From assembly GCA_030704615.1 (NCBI GenBank), contig CM060733.1, positions 31,744,001 to 31,808,000 on the forward strand: a stretch of 64,000 bases of DNA, given 5' to 3'. The notes beneath the pieces are model-generated. The model was not told where the DNA came from and made no database searches. It was given only the letters and a program-made list of their open reading frames with translations. Source of the DNA: Takakia lepidozioides. Its lineage: Eukaryota; Streptophyta; Takakiopsida; Takakiales; Takakiaceae. Within the stretch, counting starts at the first letter, position 1; each line of letters starts with the position of its first letter. Shown one piece after another: positions 1 through 11,955 of the stretch. The position numbers and the translations under genes are program-made.

Positions 1-2347
1 GGAAACGATGCCTTTACAGGTGTACACTCTTGCACTACTTATTTGTGCTGTGGTTGCAATGTGTTGTGTGGCATACTGTTTAAGGGGGTCTTCCTGGTGT
101 GATGGAAAAGTTGCCACACAATATTTCCATTGTAAAATGAGACTGTCTCTGTTGCTGCAGGTACATAAAGTTTGTTCTCCTGGAAGAGAATTGCCTGGAC
201 AAACATCCAGATTTCGTGGACCTGTGGCTTGTCCCTGCTGGCAACCAGACCATGTTCACTACTGGGATCTTGCATGACTGGGGCCCAGACCATCTTTCTT
301 CTTGTGGTTGGTATTTGGATTGCCCTCCTTCTGAGACCCCAGCTCCAGAGGTGTCTTTGAGGAGAGAGAATGACCGTATTGCAGCCACTACCGCAGCAGC
401 CGACCTCGACATTCATGAACGAAATTTGAGGACTCTTGCAGAGAAGGAGCCTCCCGCTCACGATAACCCAGGTAGAGGAAGAAAGGCAAAGGGAAAAGAT
501 GTTGCTGGTGTTGTGGGGAAGGGAAGGGGTAGAGGGAAGGTGGCACAAGGGCAGGGAAGTGTTGCAGATATTGGCCCTGTGGAGCATGTCCAGCAGACTC
601 CACCGCATGGTAGGGGATCCGGGAGAAAAAAACAAGGGGGTGGTTGATCCCAATGACCCGTACCATGCAGTGGAACATCCCACGAGGGTCATTCGCCCAA
701 CCAGGTTGGAGATGGCCAACGTCGGGTTCCTTGCCATGATGGAGTCGAAGAAATCTGATTACAAGGGCGAGCCATCACCAGTGTGGGACAGGATTGTGCA
801 ATTCCTCAGCACAGTGCGTGTTCTCTTTGGGTTCTGTGGCTTCTGTTGTTTTTGTCTGCTGTGGGCATGGATCGTTTGTAAACTTGTGAGAATTCCATTG
901 TATTTTTGTTTGCAGGCTAAAATGACCAAATCCTGGGTGAACGGGAAGGAGAAGCCATATGCAGCCGAACTCATCATCTTGGACATCCCTGATGGGTTGG
1001 CAGTCCCGGATATCCCTCCATCGGGTGCTTGTCCGGGTTGGAATGCTTTTGATGAGCGCTATTGGCGGTGGGTTTTCTCCTTTTGCAACTTCTTCCTGTC
1101 CGATGCAGGTGTTTTGGTGCTCATCCAGTCCATCGACGGTCGGTGTCGCCGTGCACTTTCTAGCTATTTGAAAGCCTCGGGCATGAGAGTCGTGAAGACA
1201 TGGAATTGTATGAACAGCATGTACCTTACGAAGGGGGATCGCCCGGGAGAGATGGTGAGTTTGCCTTCTTCTTCCTCTTCTTGGTTGTTCTCCGATGGGG
1301 TTGTATAGGTCGCTCGAACTCATATGTAGGGGCCCGATTTTTTTTGCTTCTTAGTTCCTTGTGGATGTCATGTTCGCAGACCCGTCTGTTTGAAGCTGTT
1401 TGTCTCGTCCGGGTGCATCCACAAACGACTCCGGCCGGCATTACCGAGTTTGCCATCACTCATGGGGCCAAGTTCATAGATGACAGGACAGATCCCCCCA
1501 CGGATGACATGCATCACAACTACGTCGACAGCAACGTGTGCTTGCGAAGGGGGAATGGGGTTCCTTGGAGAGGGGCGAGGGAGAGGAGTCCGGCTTTCAT
1601 TCAAACGATTGTGGAGTGTTGTACCTACACAGACGCTAGAGTTCTGGATTTGTCGATGGGCACAGGTTCGTCTCTTCAACATTCACATTTCATGAGGTTT
1701 GATTGAGCTTGCACTTTCAGCACTTCCCACCGTTCCGAATGTGTCTTCAATGTCTTCTTCATTCATTCTATTCCACTGCAGGTGCTTCTTACCACGCTTG
1801 CAAGGCCAGTGCGCGACATGTCTTTGGGATTGAAGGGTATGCTGAGATTTACAAGAACCTCCTGATGGGTTTGGGTGGACACACTTCTCAAGTCCTTCCG
1901 AAGCCCCGTCCCGTTGATACTGATACAGAGGAGACTTCTGACAAGGAGCTGGACTGTGAGTAAGTTCAACCTGTGCATGCTTTCATTGTTGTTTCAATAT
2001 CGAGAGTCGTTGTTCTTCAGGCAAAGTGCACATGGGAGACATCCTCTTTGTTGGACTTGTGCATTGCATCATTGTGTTAAAAATGGGGTTTTGTGGACAT
2101 GTGCAGGAATCCGCGTGCTTCCACTTGCCCTCCAGGGCTATCACACCTATTTGGACTTGTTTGCAGTCTTCCTCGGTCTTGCGTGCTACCTGTCTATGCG
2201 GAGGCACTCGCAGCAAGCATGTCCGTTCATGGCACTCCGAGTCCACCTTACGACGGCCTTCGTAGAACACGTGGTGTTGGGGCCAGAATCTTTGTAGATG
2301 ACATAGCACAGGAGGTGGACACTGATTGTGATGACTGCGACACTTGA
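1..2347 (+). CDS. Transposon-borne ParB-methyltransferase fusion gene, methyltransferase half (copy alpha)
   Basis: Spliced 3' part of a gene entering from the left. Proposed exons: up to 19, 161-813, 916-1254, 1380-1665, 1782-1959 and 2107-2347; all introns are GT-AG and phases agree. The protein resembles beta-class N4/N6 amino-methyltransferases. A hydrophobic strand ending LDIPDG (about 970-990) stands where DPPY (motif IV) is expected. Then come FLSDAGVLVLIQ, the block VPWRGARERSPAF, and motif I VLDLSMGTG split by the 1666-1781 intron and followed by a SAM-site-like stretch (RHVFGIEGYAEIYKNLL). The C-terminus is acidic (DTDCDDCDT). Copies beta and C show that a ParB-like domain precedes this part. 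A one-base shift is needed in the A7 run at 626-632, so the copy is either broken or contains a sequencing error. Methyltransferase fold is well supported; activity is uncertain because motif IV is atypical. Confidence 0.7.
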
Positions 2348-2859
2348 TATGAAGTTTTCTTTTGGTTTAATTCTGGGCCAAATTTGAAATGGGATGGTTG
2401 TGTGTCCTTGTTGTCCTGTTTGCAATGTGTGCGTGGAATTCACATTCATGGTTACAAACTATTGTTGGAGATGGGGGTTGCATGGACTGCCTGGATTGTT
2501 CCTTCAATCTATTTGATGTTTTGTGGACCTCACAGACTGGAGTACATTGCGAAAACAAACAAACCACTTTGGTTCGTGTAGAGCATTCTCGCATCATTTG
2601 CTAGTTGGTCCCCAAACTATTCCTGCTAGAAGAATGGTTGGTGAATCCATCACGGTGAAGTCCACCTCATCAAAAACTGTTTAGGCATTCTCAATTCTAC
2701 CCACATCAACCCACGGAAATAGGTGACACCACTCGGAAATAGGTGACATCCGCGGAAATAGGCACTGTTTGCATGCTGACGTGGCGTGAGCCTGTGCTGG
2801 GCTCAAGCTTTCCTGGGCTCACAGGCTCACGCCTCCGGGCTCACGGAATAGCACCCCCC
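2348..2859. mobile_element. Right end of transposon alpha (terminus T1)
   Basis: Noncoding stretch after the methyltransferase stop codon. It holds three short repeats of CGGAAATAGG near 2715-2765, then a cluster of GTGAGC/GGCTCAC words at 2786-2846, and ends in GCTATTCC-like sequence followed by a G run (read on the minus strand). The last 21 bp align with five other termini in this window (14354, 26843, 37459, 61543, 62630). The next base, 2860, starts a 9-bp target duplication. Confidence 0.65.
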
Positions 2860-2868
2860 ATTCTGGAT
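2860..2868. repeat. 9-bp target-site duplication, right copy (ATTCTGGAT)
   Basis: ATTCTGGAT directly abuts transposon end T1 and continues into retroelement gag sequence that matches the uninterrupted copy near 30950-31014 (minus strand). The same nine bases end the gag half at 26834-26842, directly before terminus T3. Nine bases is the usual MULE duplication length. Confidence 0.75.
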
Positions 2869-2884
2869 TAGACACCAGAATGAG

Positions 2885-4116
2885 ATGAGAGCTCCTGTGA
2901 ATGAGGGCCCAGTGGTGGCAGCTCACATGGTTAGGCCATGTGTTGTACCAGAAGTAAGTACAATGATAGTAACAAGAAGCAAAGCCAAACTAATACCTCC
3001 AGTAGTTGAGGAAGAGGATGATAATGAAGGTGGCAGTGATATGCTTGAAGATAATGAGGCTTCGAGAGATGAGAAGGAACTGCACAAGGAAGTGGCAGAT
3101 ACCATAAGGGAAATGCAGAAGAGTACTGATATTCATGTGGCAGATTCCTCTGATTCTGATGGAGAAGAAAAAGTGAGTGAGGATGAAAGGAAGAAAGAAG
3201 ATGCAACATGCAGAGTAATGAAGGGACTTTGGCTGAAGTAATATGCCAGACCAAAGCAGAGATTACCATTGGACAGCTATTGGCTGTGGCACCTTATTGT
3301 AGGCACAGGCTGTATCAAACAATCAATCAAATTGCCCAGGAGACAGGAAACACAGACCTGAACAGCAAGGTGACTAGTTATAATGTGAAGCCGGAAGGGC
3401 GAGAAACAGTCATGGACTTTGATGATTCTATGCCAGTAATCCAATTGAGAATTGGAAGCACAGAACTAATTGATGTACTGATAGATGGAGGCTCAGGAGT
3501 AAATATCATGACAGACCAATTAAGAAAGAAGCTTGGTCTAAGTAACATGAAACCAGCCCCATTTACAGTAACAATGGCAGATCAAAGAAGTGTACAGCCA
3601 TTGGGATTGATAAGAGGAGTTAAGATACAGATACAGAAGATGATCTTTATGATCACAGTAACTGTGTTGAAGATGGATGAAGTCATGGAGGCTTACTCCT
3701 TATTATTGGGACGTCCGTGGCTGAAACAGCCCAGGGTATTCCATGACTGGAATTCTCAGTTACTAACTGTGCATAATGGGATGTACGAGATACAAATTAC
3801 CACTAAGAAATCTAGTAGATTACCTGCTACGAGAAGACCTCGAGGGGTCAGAGAGTATGACTGGAGGGGAGGACTGGATGAGGAGCAGGAAGCTACCCTG
3901 TTCGCTGCACACCCAGAGTGGGAGCAGGTTGCAGAGATGCGGCTGGAAGGCCTAAGTTGTTTAAGATGTATCTGTTGTGGTGTAGTGTCAGCAACACCAA
4001 TTGAAGAGGAAACCAGCAGTTACCCATCACATTTCTATGAAGAAAGAGAAGGAGAAATGGAAATCCTAGAGGAACCAGCCACTGTGAGTTTACAGGATGA
4101 AGTGGTGACTGGTTAG
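2885..4116 (+). pseudogene. Gag tail and aspartic protease of retrotransposon 1
   Basis: Two overlapping frames. 2885-3241 is the acidic gag tail (rich in E/D, with repeated EEDD-type tracts), continuing from gag sequence seen elsewhere. 3208-4116 is the protease-bearing region: the active-site block VLIDGGSGVN lies about 90 residues in and the flap/second lobe includes LLLGRPWL. The protease would mature Gag-Pol. The active site carries IDGG rather than DTG/DSG. The frame change between 3208 and 3241 could be a normal frameshift site or decay. High similarity to the minus-strand copy at 30282-30701, which breaks off right at GGSGVN. Confidence 0.7.
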
Positions 4117-4137
4117 ACAATCACAGCTGATGAGCAA

Positions 4138-6534
4138 GTGAGGGAAGTAAATGTGGGAACTGAAGAGGAACCGAGGATGGTGAAGGTAGGAGCTGATTTG
4201 GAGCCAGAATTCTTTGAAGAAGCTAAGAGTTTGTTCATCAAATACATAGATGTATTTGCTTGGAGCTACGAGGATCTAAAAGGGATACCACCTGAAATTT
4301 GTCAGCATAAGATTGAACTGGAACCAGGGTCAGTACCAATCAAGCAGGCAAGGTACAGAATGAATCCCAACTATGCACAGAAGGTTGGAGAAGAGATCAA
4401 GAAGTTGGCTGAGGCTAAGTTTATATACCCGATAGAGTATACGACTTGGTTGTCACTCATTGTGATAGTTCCTAAGAAGAATGGGAAACTAAGAGTTTGT
4501 GTGAACTACAAGAAGCTGAATGCTTGTACGAAGAAAGATCCTTTCCCTTTACCATTCAGTATTGGACACTGTGGCAGGCCATGAGATGTACTCATTCATG
4601 GATGGCTTCAGTGGTTATAATTAAGTGCAAGTGGCAGAAGAAGACCAAGGAAAGACAGCTTTCATCACAGACTGGGGTGCTTATGCATACAAAGTCATGC
4701 CCTTTGGACTTTGTAATGCACCAGCAACCTTTTAGAGAGTGATAAGTGAATCTTTTCATGAGTATCTGGATGATTTCATGCAGGTGTTCTTGGATGATTT
4801 CAGTGTGTACAGCTCTAAGAATGAGCACTTGCATAAATTGGAGTTATGTCTGGCCAGATGCAGGATGAGAGGTCTGGGCCTGAATCCAGAGAAGTGTACT
4901 TTCTGTGTGAACTCAGGGGTGCTTCTGGGACACATTGTGTGTAAGAGGGGACTTCTTGTGGATCCCAGGAAAACAGAGGCCATTAAAGCCTCTCCACCAC
5001 CAGTGAATGGTAAAAGTCTAAGGAGATTCCTTGGACAAACCAGCTATTACAGAAGATTTGTCAGACGGTATGCACAGATAGCAGCACCATTGAGCAAACT
5101 TCTGAAGAAAGATGCAGTGTTTGCATGGACACCTGAATGTCAACAGGCTTTTGAGGATCTTACATTGTCACTAACAACTACACCTGTGCTGATTAATCCT
5201 CACTGGCAGGAAATATTTCATGTTCATTGTGATGCTTCTGGAGAAGCACTAGGAGCAGTGTTAGCCCAAAATGTTACAGGAAAGATAGATTCACCTGTGT
5301 ATTATGCTAGCCGATTGATGAACAATGCCGAAAGAAATTATAGCACAACGGAAAGAGAAGCATTGGCAATGATCTATGCAGTGAAGAAATTCAGGCATTA
5401 CCTGTTGGGCAAGAAGTTTATGTTCTATGTGGATCACCAGGCTCTGATATACCTGGTAAACAAACCTCTGATAAGCGGAAGAATAGCAAGATGGTTGATA
5501 ATCTTGCACGAGTTTGAGTTCGAGGTTGTTTACAAGCCTGGGAGGCTGCATCTTGTGGCGGATCACTTGTCACGGTTATCAACAGGAGAACCAGCCACGG
5601 GAGTAGATGATCAATTACCAGATGCGAGTCTATTTGCAGTGGAGGTGCAGGGAAGTGCAGATGACTGGTTAGATTGGCAGTGGCCAATCAGATACTACCT
5701 TGCTCATGGTCAGTGCCCACCAAGTTATGGAAAGGAGCAGAGAAAGAGAATTGCTATCAAGGCTCTACCTTACACTATGGTAGGGAGCATAATGTATAAG
5801 CTAGGACCAGATGGAGTGCTGAAGCGATGCTTATACCACCGTGAAGTTAATAAAGTTTTGGAGGAAGTTCATAAAGGACTGGCTGGAGGTCATTTTGGAG
5901 AAGAGACTACCAATAGGAAGATACTACTTGCAGGTTACTGGTGGCCTACTTTGTTCAAAGATGTACACAAGTATTGTCAGAGTTGTGATGAATGTCAGAG
6001 GCTAGGACTTTGCAGAGATCTGGGAAGATGGCTTTGCATCCTATAATGCCTACTGAACCATTTCAGAAATGGGGACTAGATTTTGTTGGACCAATTAACC
6101 CACCAGCCAAGAATACACAGAACAGGTACATAATTACAGCCACTGATTGTACTACGAAGTGGGTGGAAGCTAAAGCTTTGAGGGACAACACAACCAAGTC
6201 CACAGCAAGGTTCTTGTATGAGAACATACTTACACGATTCGGCTGTCCCTTGGAATTTATCAATGATCAGGGAAGTCACTTCATTAATGATACCATTGAA
6301 TTATTGACTAAAGAGTTCATGATTGTGCATAGGAAGAGTACAACATATTACCCACAGGGTAATGGGCAGGCAGAGGCTACCAACAAAATACTATGTACTA
6401 TCTTGGCTAAGATAGTCAATGCAAACAGAACGGATTGGGATACAAAGCTGCTGACAGCTTTGTGGTCATACAGGACTTCATATAAAGTCACCACTAAGTA
6501 TACACCATTCCTGTCGCGCACCTCACTTTGGTAA
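4138..6534 (+). pseudogene. Reverse transcriptase, RNase H and integrase core of retrotransposon 1
   Basis: Pol polyprotein in order: RT fingers (VPKKNGKLRVCVNYKKLN), RT palm with FLDD in place of YxDD (about 4790-4800), RNase H (HVHCDASGEALGAVLAQN ... EREALAMIYAVKKFRHYL), integrase zinc region (CQSCDECQR) and the DDE core (GLDFVGP, INDQGSHF, GQAEATN). Breaks: a small frameshift near 4555, in-frame TAA at 4622-4624 and TAG at 4733-4735 (both at conserved glutamine positions, so CAA/CAG to stop), and a one-base shift near 6000. The reading frame stops at 6511 because a chromovirus is inserted; it resumes at 12682. Confidence 0.85.
6507..6511. repeat. 5-bp target-site duplication ATTCC (left)
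   Basis: ATTCC immediately precedes the left LTR of the nested chromovirus, and the same five bases follow the right LTR at 12682-12686. Five bases is the standard Ty3 integrase stagger. Confidence 0.93.
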
Positions 6535-7236
6535 GCTCCCCTTCAAGTCATAGCTACTCGCTTTGATGCGCGCGCCTGACTCCCAACCTGGCCGCCGGGC
6601 CAACTTGGAGCTTCGGCTGCTCACTGGGACATAACGGTCCCCCTTCGCTCTCCCACTAAACCCTCCACCTATTTGGGCCTAGTGAAATTCCCTTTGGTAG
6701 ATGGCAGTCCGGAACAGCTCCCCACTCTTGGTCGCTTTCCGGCTCGCTCGCTTACTCACTAATTTTTGGTCACCAACGGGCTTGCACCGTTCTCGGGGTT
6801 ACTACTCCCTATATATACTTCTGTAGCTGTCCGCGGGGGTTTCATAACCAGCCATGCCATTTTATGACGAACCACCACGAAAACCCTCGACTCCCGGTGA
6901 TAAGTCGCGGTGAGTCTTGGCCCACTCACCACGGCCCCTATGGACCGTGATGAGTCCCAAGACTCCCCACGACTCTCACCACGAGGTCTCCGCCCCCATG
7001 GTGAGTTCTATGCCACCCCCACTAAGTCCCGCTAAGCTACCACCACCCCTTGTGAAGCCACCCCCACCGCAACCCGGTGTGCGGGGCTCCACCTAGTGAG
7101 CGCCTCCGCCTCCTTGAGTGCCTTGGGCACTCAAGGGTGCTTCAGCCCCCCATACCTATCGCTGCCGCTGCCCCCACCACAGGGGCAGCCCCTTATGTGT
7201 CCCGACCCCCTGCCCTCAAGGCAAAGGGCCGCGACA
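6512..7236 (-). repeat. Left LTR (3' LTR) of nested chromovirus
   Basis: 725 bp, begins TGTCGCGCACC and ends GGGCCGCGACA, giving short terminal inverted TGTCGCG/CGCGACA ends. It contains a TATATATA tract near 6811-6818. Adjacent to it on the inner side the minus strand reads GGTAGGGGTGTG, a purine-rich tract suitable as polypurine primer. Confidence 0.93.
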
Positions 7237-8140
7237 CACACCCCTACCAACAGGGAGTCGATGTCCTCATCGACTTGTCCATTTTGTAGAAACGAACATC
7301 CAAGTTGTGGCGTCCCACATCAAGGAGTTTGTTTCCGCACCATGGCGTCCCATGGCAAAGAACCAAACCCCACACTTGACTCTACTCTCCACTAGCTAGT
7401 TCGGCCGACTTCCTCCAAGTCCCGGCCAAGGGTGGAGCCTCTCCAGCTCCTCCCAGTGCACTCTTCTTGGCCTACTTCAAGGCCAAGGAACGATCCTCCT
7501 CGAGGATCGAATCGCCTTATTGCAACAACATTGCTTGCGACCGCTCATGATGCCGCTTTTGGCATCACCTTGAGCAAGGGTTCACCTGGAACCCTCTTTG
7601 ACTAGGAAGATAACCTTGAACCAACCGTGCGCCCCAATCACTACAATTGGGTCCGCCTTGGAATGCTGGCCTGAGGTACGGGAACACGCCGAAGCCGCAC
7701 TACGACTTCGTCCCGAGGCTACACGATTATAGTACGTGAACGGAAGCACGTGGCTTCCGCGTTAGCCCGCACTACAAGGCAACCCCCTCGGTAGCGCAAT
7801 TATAGTACGCGCACGCGCCAGGTGCGCACTAGCACGTGAACTCCCAAAGAAGGCGCAAGTTTCCTTGCCCCTCGGATGGGGTCACCCGATTTCGGCACTA
7901 CGCAAACACACGATTAACCCAATTTACCTCTCCCACTTTTATAAGCTAGCATGCATTCTACACACTAGCCAACCATACCATGCATCACCATTCCAAACAA
8001 AATAGGACGCACAACATTTGGAATCCATTTCATTTATAGCACGTTTTGTACAATACAAGTTTTTGCAATTGGATTCCTAAGCTAGCTAAGCCGGGCTAAG
8101 CATGCATTTCCTCCCCCACGCTCCAAGGTTGATGTCCCCA
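7237..8140. other. Noncoding 3' internal region of nested chromovirus
   Basis: About 900 bp between the integrase stop and the 3' LTR. No credible gene. It contains two near repeats of a GCAATTATAGTACG-type phrase (about 7725-7810) in a CACG/GCGC-rich context and the polypurine tract next to 7236. Likely the 3' untranslated region of the element. Confidence 0.6.
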
Positions 8141-11100
8141 TCAACGCTTCTTCCGCTTTTGAGGTCGCCCTTCGAAAGCTGCGACCGCCTCGGATGCGTT
8201 TCCCATTTCTAAGGCACGCACCCAAGATGCCTCCACATGATGATAGCCCTTCCATTTGACGAGATACTCCGTTTCTCGGTTCTTGAACCTCCTCGACTTA
8301 AGTATTGCCTCCACCTCGTACTCAAGTTCATTTTCATGATCCAACAGCATAGGTGGCGGACGCAACACTTGATGCCGATTCGGACGCGCTTCATCTTTGA
8401 AGTAAGGCTTCAAAAGGGAGACATGGAATACTGGGTGCACCTTGCTATTTGCCGGCAGCTCCAATTCATACACATCCTCATTCATAACCTTCCGAATGCG
8501 AAAGGGTCCCGCATACGGAGGTATGAACTTCGGACTCACTTCCGGAGGTAGTCGGAAATTCTTGATGTTCAACCAGACCTCCGTGCCTGCCTCAAATTTC
8601 ACTTCCCTCCGCTTCCGATTTGCCTGCCTTTCATACCATTTCCTAGCTTTGGCAATGTTGTACTTTGCGAGCTTCAACAAACGCTCGCGTTCTTCCAGTA
8701 CCGCCGCTACTGCCGGTTCCTCAACGTCCTGGGCGGCCCAACTTGTCGGCACCAGAGGTGCTTTTCCATAGACCAATACGAAAGGAGAAACTCCCGTTGC
8801 GGAGTGTTCTGTGTTATTATAACAGAACTCTGCCGCGTCTAAGTGTTCCACCCAGTCTGTTTGGTCTGCTGACACGTAATTCCGCAAGATCTGCTTCACT
8901 ACGGAATTCACTCTTTCTGTTTGGCCGTCGGTCATAGGTCGGAAGGCGGTGCTCATCTTTAGCCTCGTCCCCATCTTCTTCCAAAGTGCCCTCCAAAATT
9001 TACTCGTAAACTTTGGATCGCGGTCCGAGACAATATCCTTCGGGACTCCATGATGCTTTAAGACGTGGGCGAAGTAAAGTCGCCCTGTCTCCCGCGCCGT
9101 TGCCGTCTCCTTGGTGGGGATGAAATGGCCCATTTTACTGAACCTATCCACCACCACCATGATTGCATCGAATCCTTTTGACAGCGGCATAGCAGTCATG
9201 AAATCCATCGAGACGCTTTCCCAAGTCCCCTCTGGAATCGGCAAGGGTTGTAACAGCCCCGCTTGCTTTTTGTACTCACTCCGGTTTTGTTGGCATGTGG
9301 TGCATGTCTTGACATACTCCTCTGCCTCCTCCCTCAGTTTGGGCCAGAAATACTCTTTCTTCAAGAGTGCCGCAGTGCGCTTGGCTCTGCCGTGGCCCGC
9401 AAGCGGGCTATCATGGCATTATCTCAAGAGGCTATCTCTGATCCCTCCCTTCGGCACGTAGAGACGCTTTTGCTTATACCGGAGCAGTCCATTTTGCAAG
9501 TGGAACTGCGATTTAACCCCCATCCTCAAGTCCTGCATCACGGACTTCGCCAGCTCATCCTTCCGGCAAGCCTTCCGGATCTTCCTTTGGAGCGCCGTCT
9601 CGCCCTTGTACACCAACAAGAGCTGCTGCTTTCTACTTAAATCATCGGCCACCACGTTGTCTCGTCCCGGTTTGTACTGGATATCCACGTCGAACACCGC
9701 CAAAGTATCTTGCCACCTAAGTTGTTTTGGGGACAACTTGGGCTGCGTGGCAAAATACTTCACCGTGACATTGTCCATGAACACCTTCACTGGGTTGGAA
9801 CCAACATAGTGGCGCCAAAGCTCAAGACAGTGCACCACCGCCTTCATCTCTTTCTCGTGCATCGGCCATCGTCGCTCCACTTCATTCAATTTCTTACTTT
9901 CGTAAGCCACTGGACGTCCATCTTGCATCAGCACACCACCAATCGCGAAGTCCGACGCATCTGTATGTATCTCGAACGGACGATCGAACTCCGGGATTTT
10001 CAAGACTGGAGCTTCCGCCATCCGCTGCTTCAATTCAGCAAAAGCTTGGCCACAAAAGGTGTTCCATGCCCAGACTTTAGATTTACACAGAAGGTCTGAC
10101 AGCGGCCCCGCGATTTTGGCGAAATTTCTCACATACTTCCGGTAATAGGAGGCGAGTCCTAGGAAGGATCGCACTCCCGGGACCGAAGTCGGAGGCTCCC
10201 AGTCCAAAATTGCCCTCACCTTCCTGTCATCCATTTTGATCCCATCCTGTGTAATCACATGCCCCAGGAACTCCACTTTTGTGACCCCGAATTCGCACTT
10301 TGAAGCTTTGGCATACAGCTTCCCTTCTTGCAATTTCTGGAACACCCTTTTGAGGTGCTCCAGGTGCTCCTCCTTTGTTTTCGAATACACCAAGATGTCG
10401 TCGATGTACACGATCACAAAGTCATCCAACCACTCCTGGAAAAGGCTGTTCATCAGCGTGCTAAAGGTCGCAGGTGCATTAGTGAGCCCAAAAGGCATCA
10501 CCAAGAACTCATATGAACCATACCTTGTCCTGCACGCGGTCTTCTCCTCATCTCCTTCCGCCACCCGAATTTGATGATAGCCGGAGCGCAAGTCGATCCG
10601 GCTGAAATACTTTGCTCCTGCCAACCGGTCGAAAAGGTCGTCGATCCTTGGCAAAGGGTACCGGTTTTTAATAGTCACATTATTCAAAGCCCTGTAATCG
10701 ACACACATCCGCAGCGTCCCATCCTTCTTGTCTGCGAATAGCACCGGGGCTCCGTAAGGTGACTTACTCGGCCGGATGTACCCCTTTGACATTAGATCCT
10801 TGAGCTGAGTCTTCAGCTCGACCAACTCTCTGTGGCTCAACCGGTAGGGTGCCTTGGCAGGTGGTTCCGATCCCGGTATCACCTCAATCTTGTGGTCAAC
10901 TCCTCTTCGCGGTGGCAAGCCGCTTGGTAAATCCTCCGGCATCACATCCTGGTATTTCTTCAAGATCCCCTTGATCCAATCTGGGCTCGGCTCCCCATCG
11001 CCTTCTCCCTTCACTTCTCTAATGTAAAGCAAAAACTGGGGCTCGTGTGCCTCCTCCACGGCCCACTCCCTTGCTGACAGAAGGTTTATTCGCCCTCCCA

Positions 11101-11317
11101 CGGATTTGGGCGTTTCCGACACTCGTAAAACCTCGCCACCATTCCCACATGGCAGCGTGACCACTCTCTTGCGGCCATCTATGACCGCTCCGGATTTGCT
11201 CAAAAAGGTCATCCCCAAAATGAGATCCACTCCATCGATCTCGCAGATGGTGAAGTTCTCACGTCCCTCCCAACTCCCCAGTTGAAGAGGAACATCAAAC
11301 GCCAACCTTGTTGCCAA
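8141..11317 (-). pseudogene. Pol polyprotein (end of protease, RT, RNase H, integrase, chromodomain) of nested chromovirus
   Basis: Single minus-strand frame read from 11317 to 8141, interrupted by one TAA close to 9419 where family members have a glutamate-type codon just before the integrase HHCC region. In order: protease second lobe (LILGMTFL), RT with YIDD ([12 protein letters not shown]), RNase H ([13 protein letters not shown]), integrase zinc finger (HDSPLAGH ... CTTCQQNR), DDE core (SMDFMTAMP, VSDRDPKF, GQTERVN) and a C-terminal chromodomain (YEVEAIL ... YLVKWKGY ... SWV). The chromodomain is thought to steer integration to particular chromatin. A TGA at 11327-11329 separates this part from the gag/protease frame upstream. 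Confidence 0.92.
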
Positions 11318-11326
11318 TTGTGGTTC

Positions 11327-11955
11327 TCATTTGGCAGAACGCACCTCAATAGAGGCCCCCACATCACTTGTCGGGAGTCCCAACTTTCGCGCCGTCGTCA
11401 GCGTCATGAAGGAGTGCGACGCTCCTGTGTCTACCAACAACGACACGTTAGTTCCGGATATTATCCCATCCACGAACAATAAGTGACTCCCTTTACGCAC
11501 TGCGCCAGTTTCTTGATACAACTCACAAGAATATTTGCCTACCTTGCAAGTCCTGGCGACCACCGCTTCCACCAAGCGACTGATGGTATCTTCCGACAGC
11601 TCCGTGGTTGCCCGAGTCATGTTCAATTGTCGGGGTTTCATGCACTTCTTGGCTATGTGCCCGGGCTCTCCGCAATTGAAACACACTCCATCAAAGGTCG
11701 CCTTCTGTCCGCCATAAGCCGCTCCACCCGCTTTTCCTTTCAAAGCACCGGGTGCCGCCTTGACGTGTGAAGGCCCTCCCTTCGATTTCCGCGTGCCATT
11801 GTCGCCGCGTGGCCTATCCCACTTCTTTTCCGGTCGGAAGGAGTCACCTTCTCGTCGGGTCTTCTTGTGGTTCAGCTCCGTACGGCCTTGTCTTTCACCC
11901 CTAGGGACATCTGAGAAACATTCAGCCCTCTCAAGCGAGTAGCTCTGATACCAAG
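11327..11955 (-). pseudogene. Truncated gag (nucleocapsid) and protease start of nested chromovirus
   Basis: Reads from the primer-binding site inward. The capsid domain is absent: coding sequence for the basic linker starts directly at the primer site. A single CCHC knuckle (CFNCGEPGHIAKKC) and the protease active site (LLVDTGASHSFM) follow. The frame ends at a TGA (11327-11329) and continues in the same frame as pol. The missing capsid means this copy could only move with help from a complete relative. Confidence 0.88.
11942..11953 (-). other. Primer-binding site, initiator tRNA-Met type
   Basis: Two bases inside the right LTR the minus strand reads TGGTATCAGAGC, complementary to the 3' end of plant initiator tRNA-Met, the most common plant LTR-element primer. 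Confidence 0.92.

Noticed and set aside
436-1308. Single 290-codon open frame as an unspliced gene
   Set aside because: The frame runs through a 102-bp GT-AG intron (814-915) and past the donor at 1255; comparison with copy C supports the spliced model.
8237-10574. Plus-strand frames of 100-130 codons within the chromovirus
   Set aside because: Antisense shadows of the pol frame, which has clear RT, RNase H and integrase motifs.
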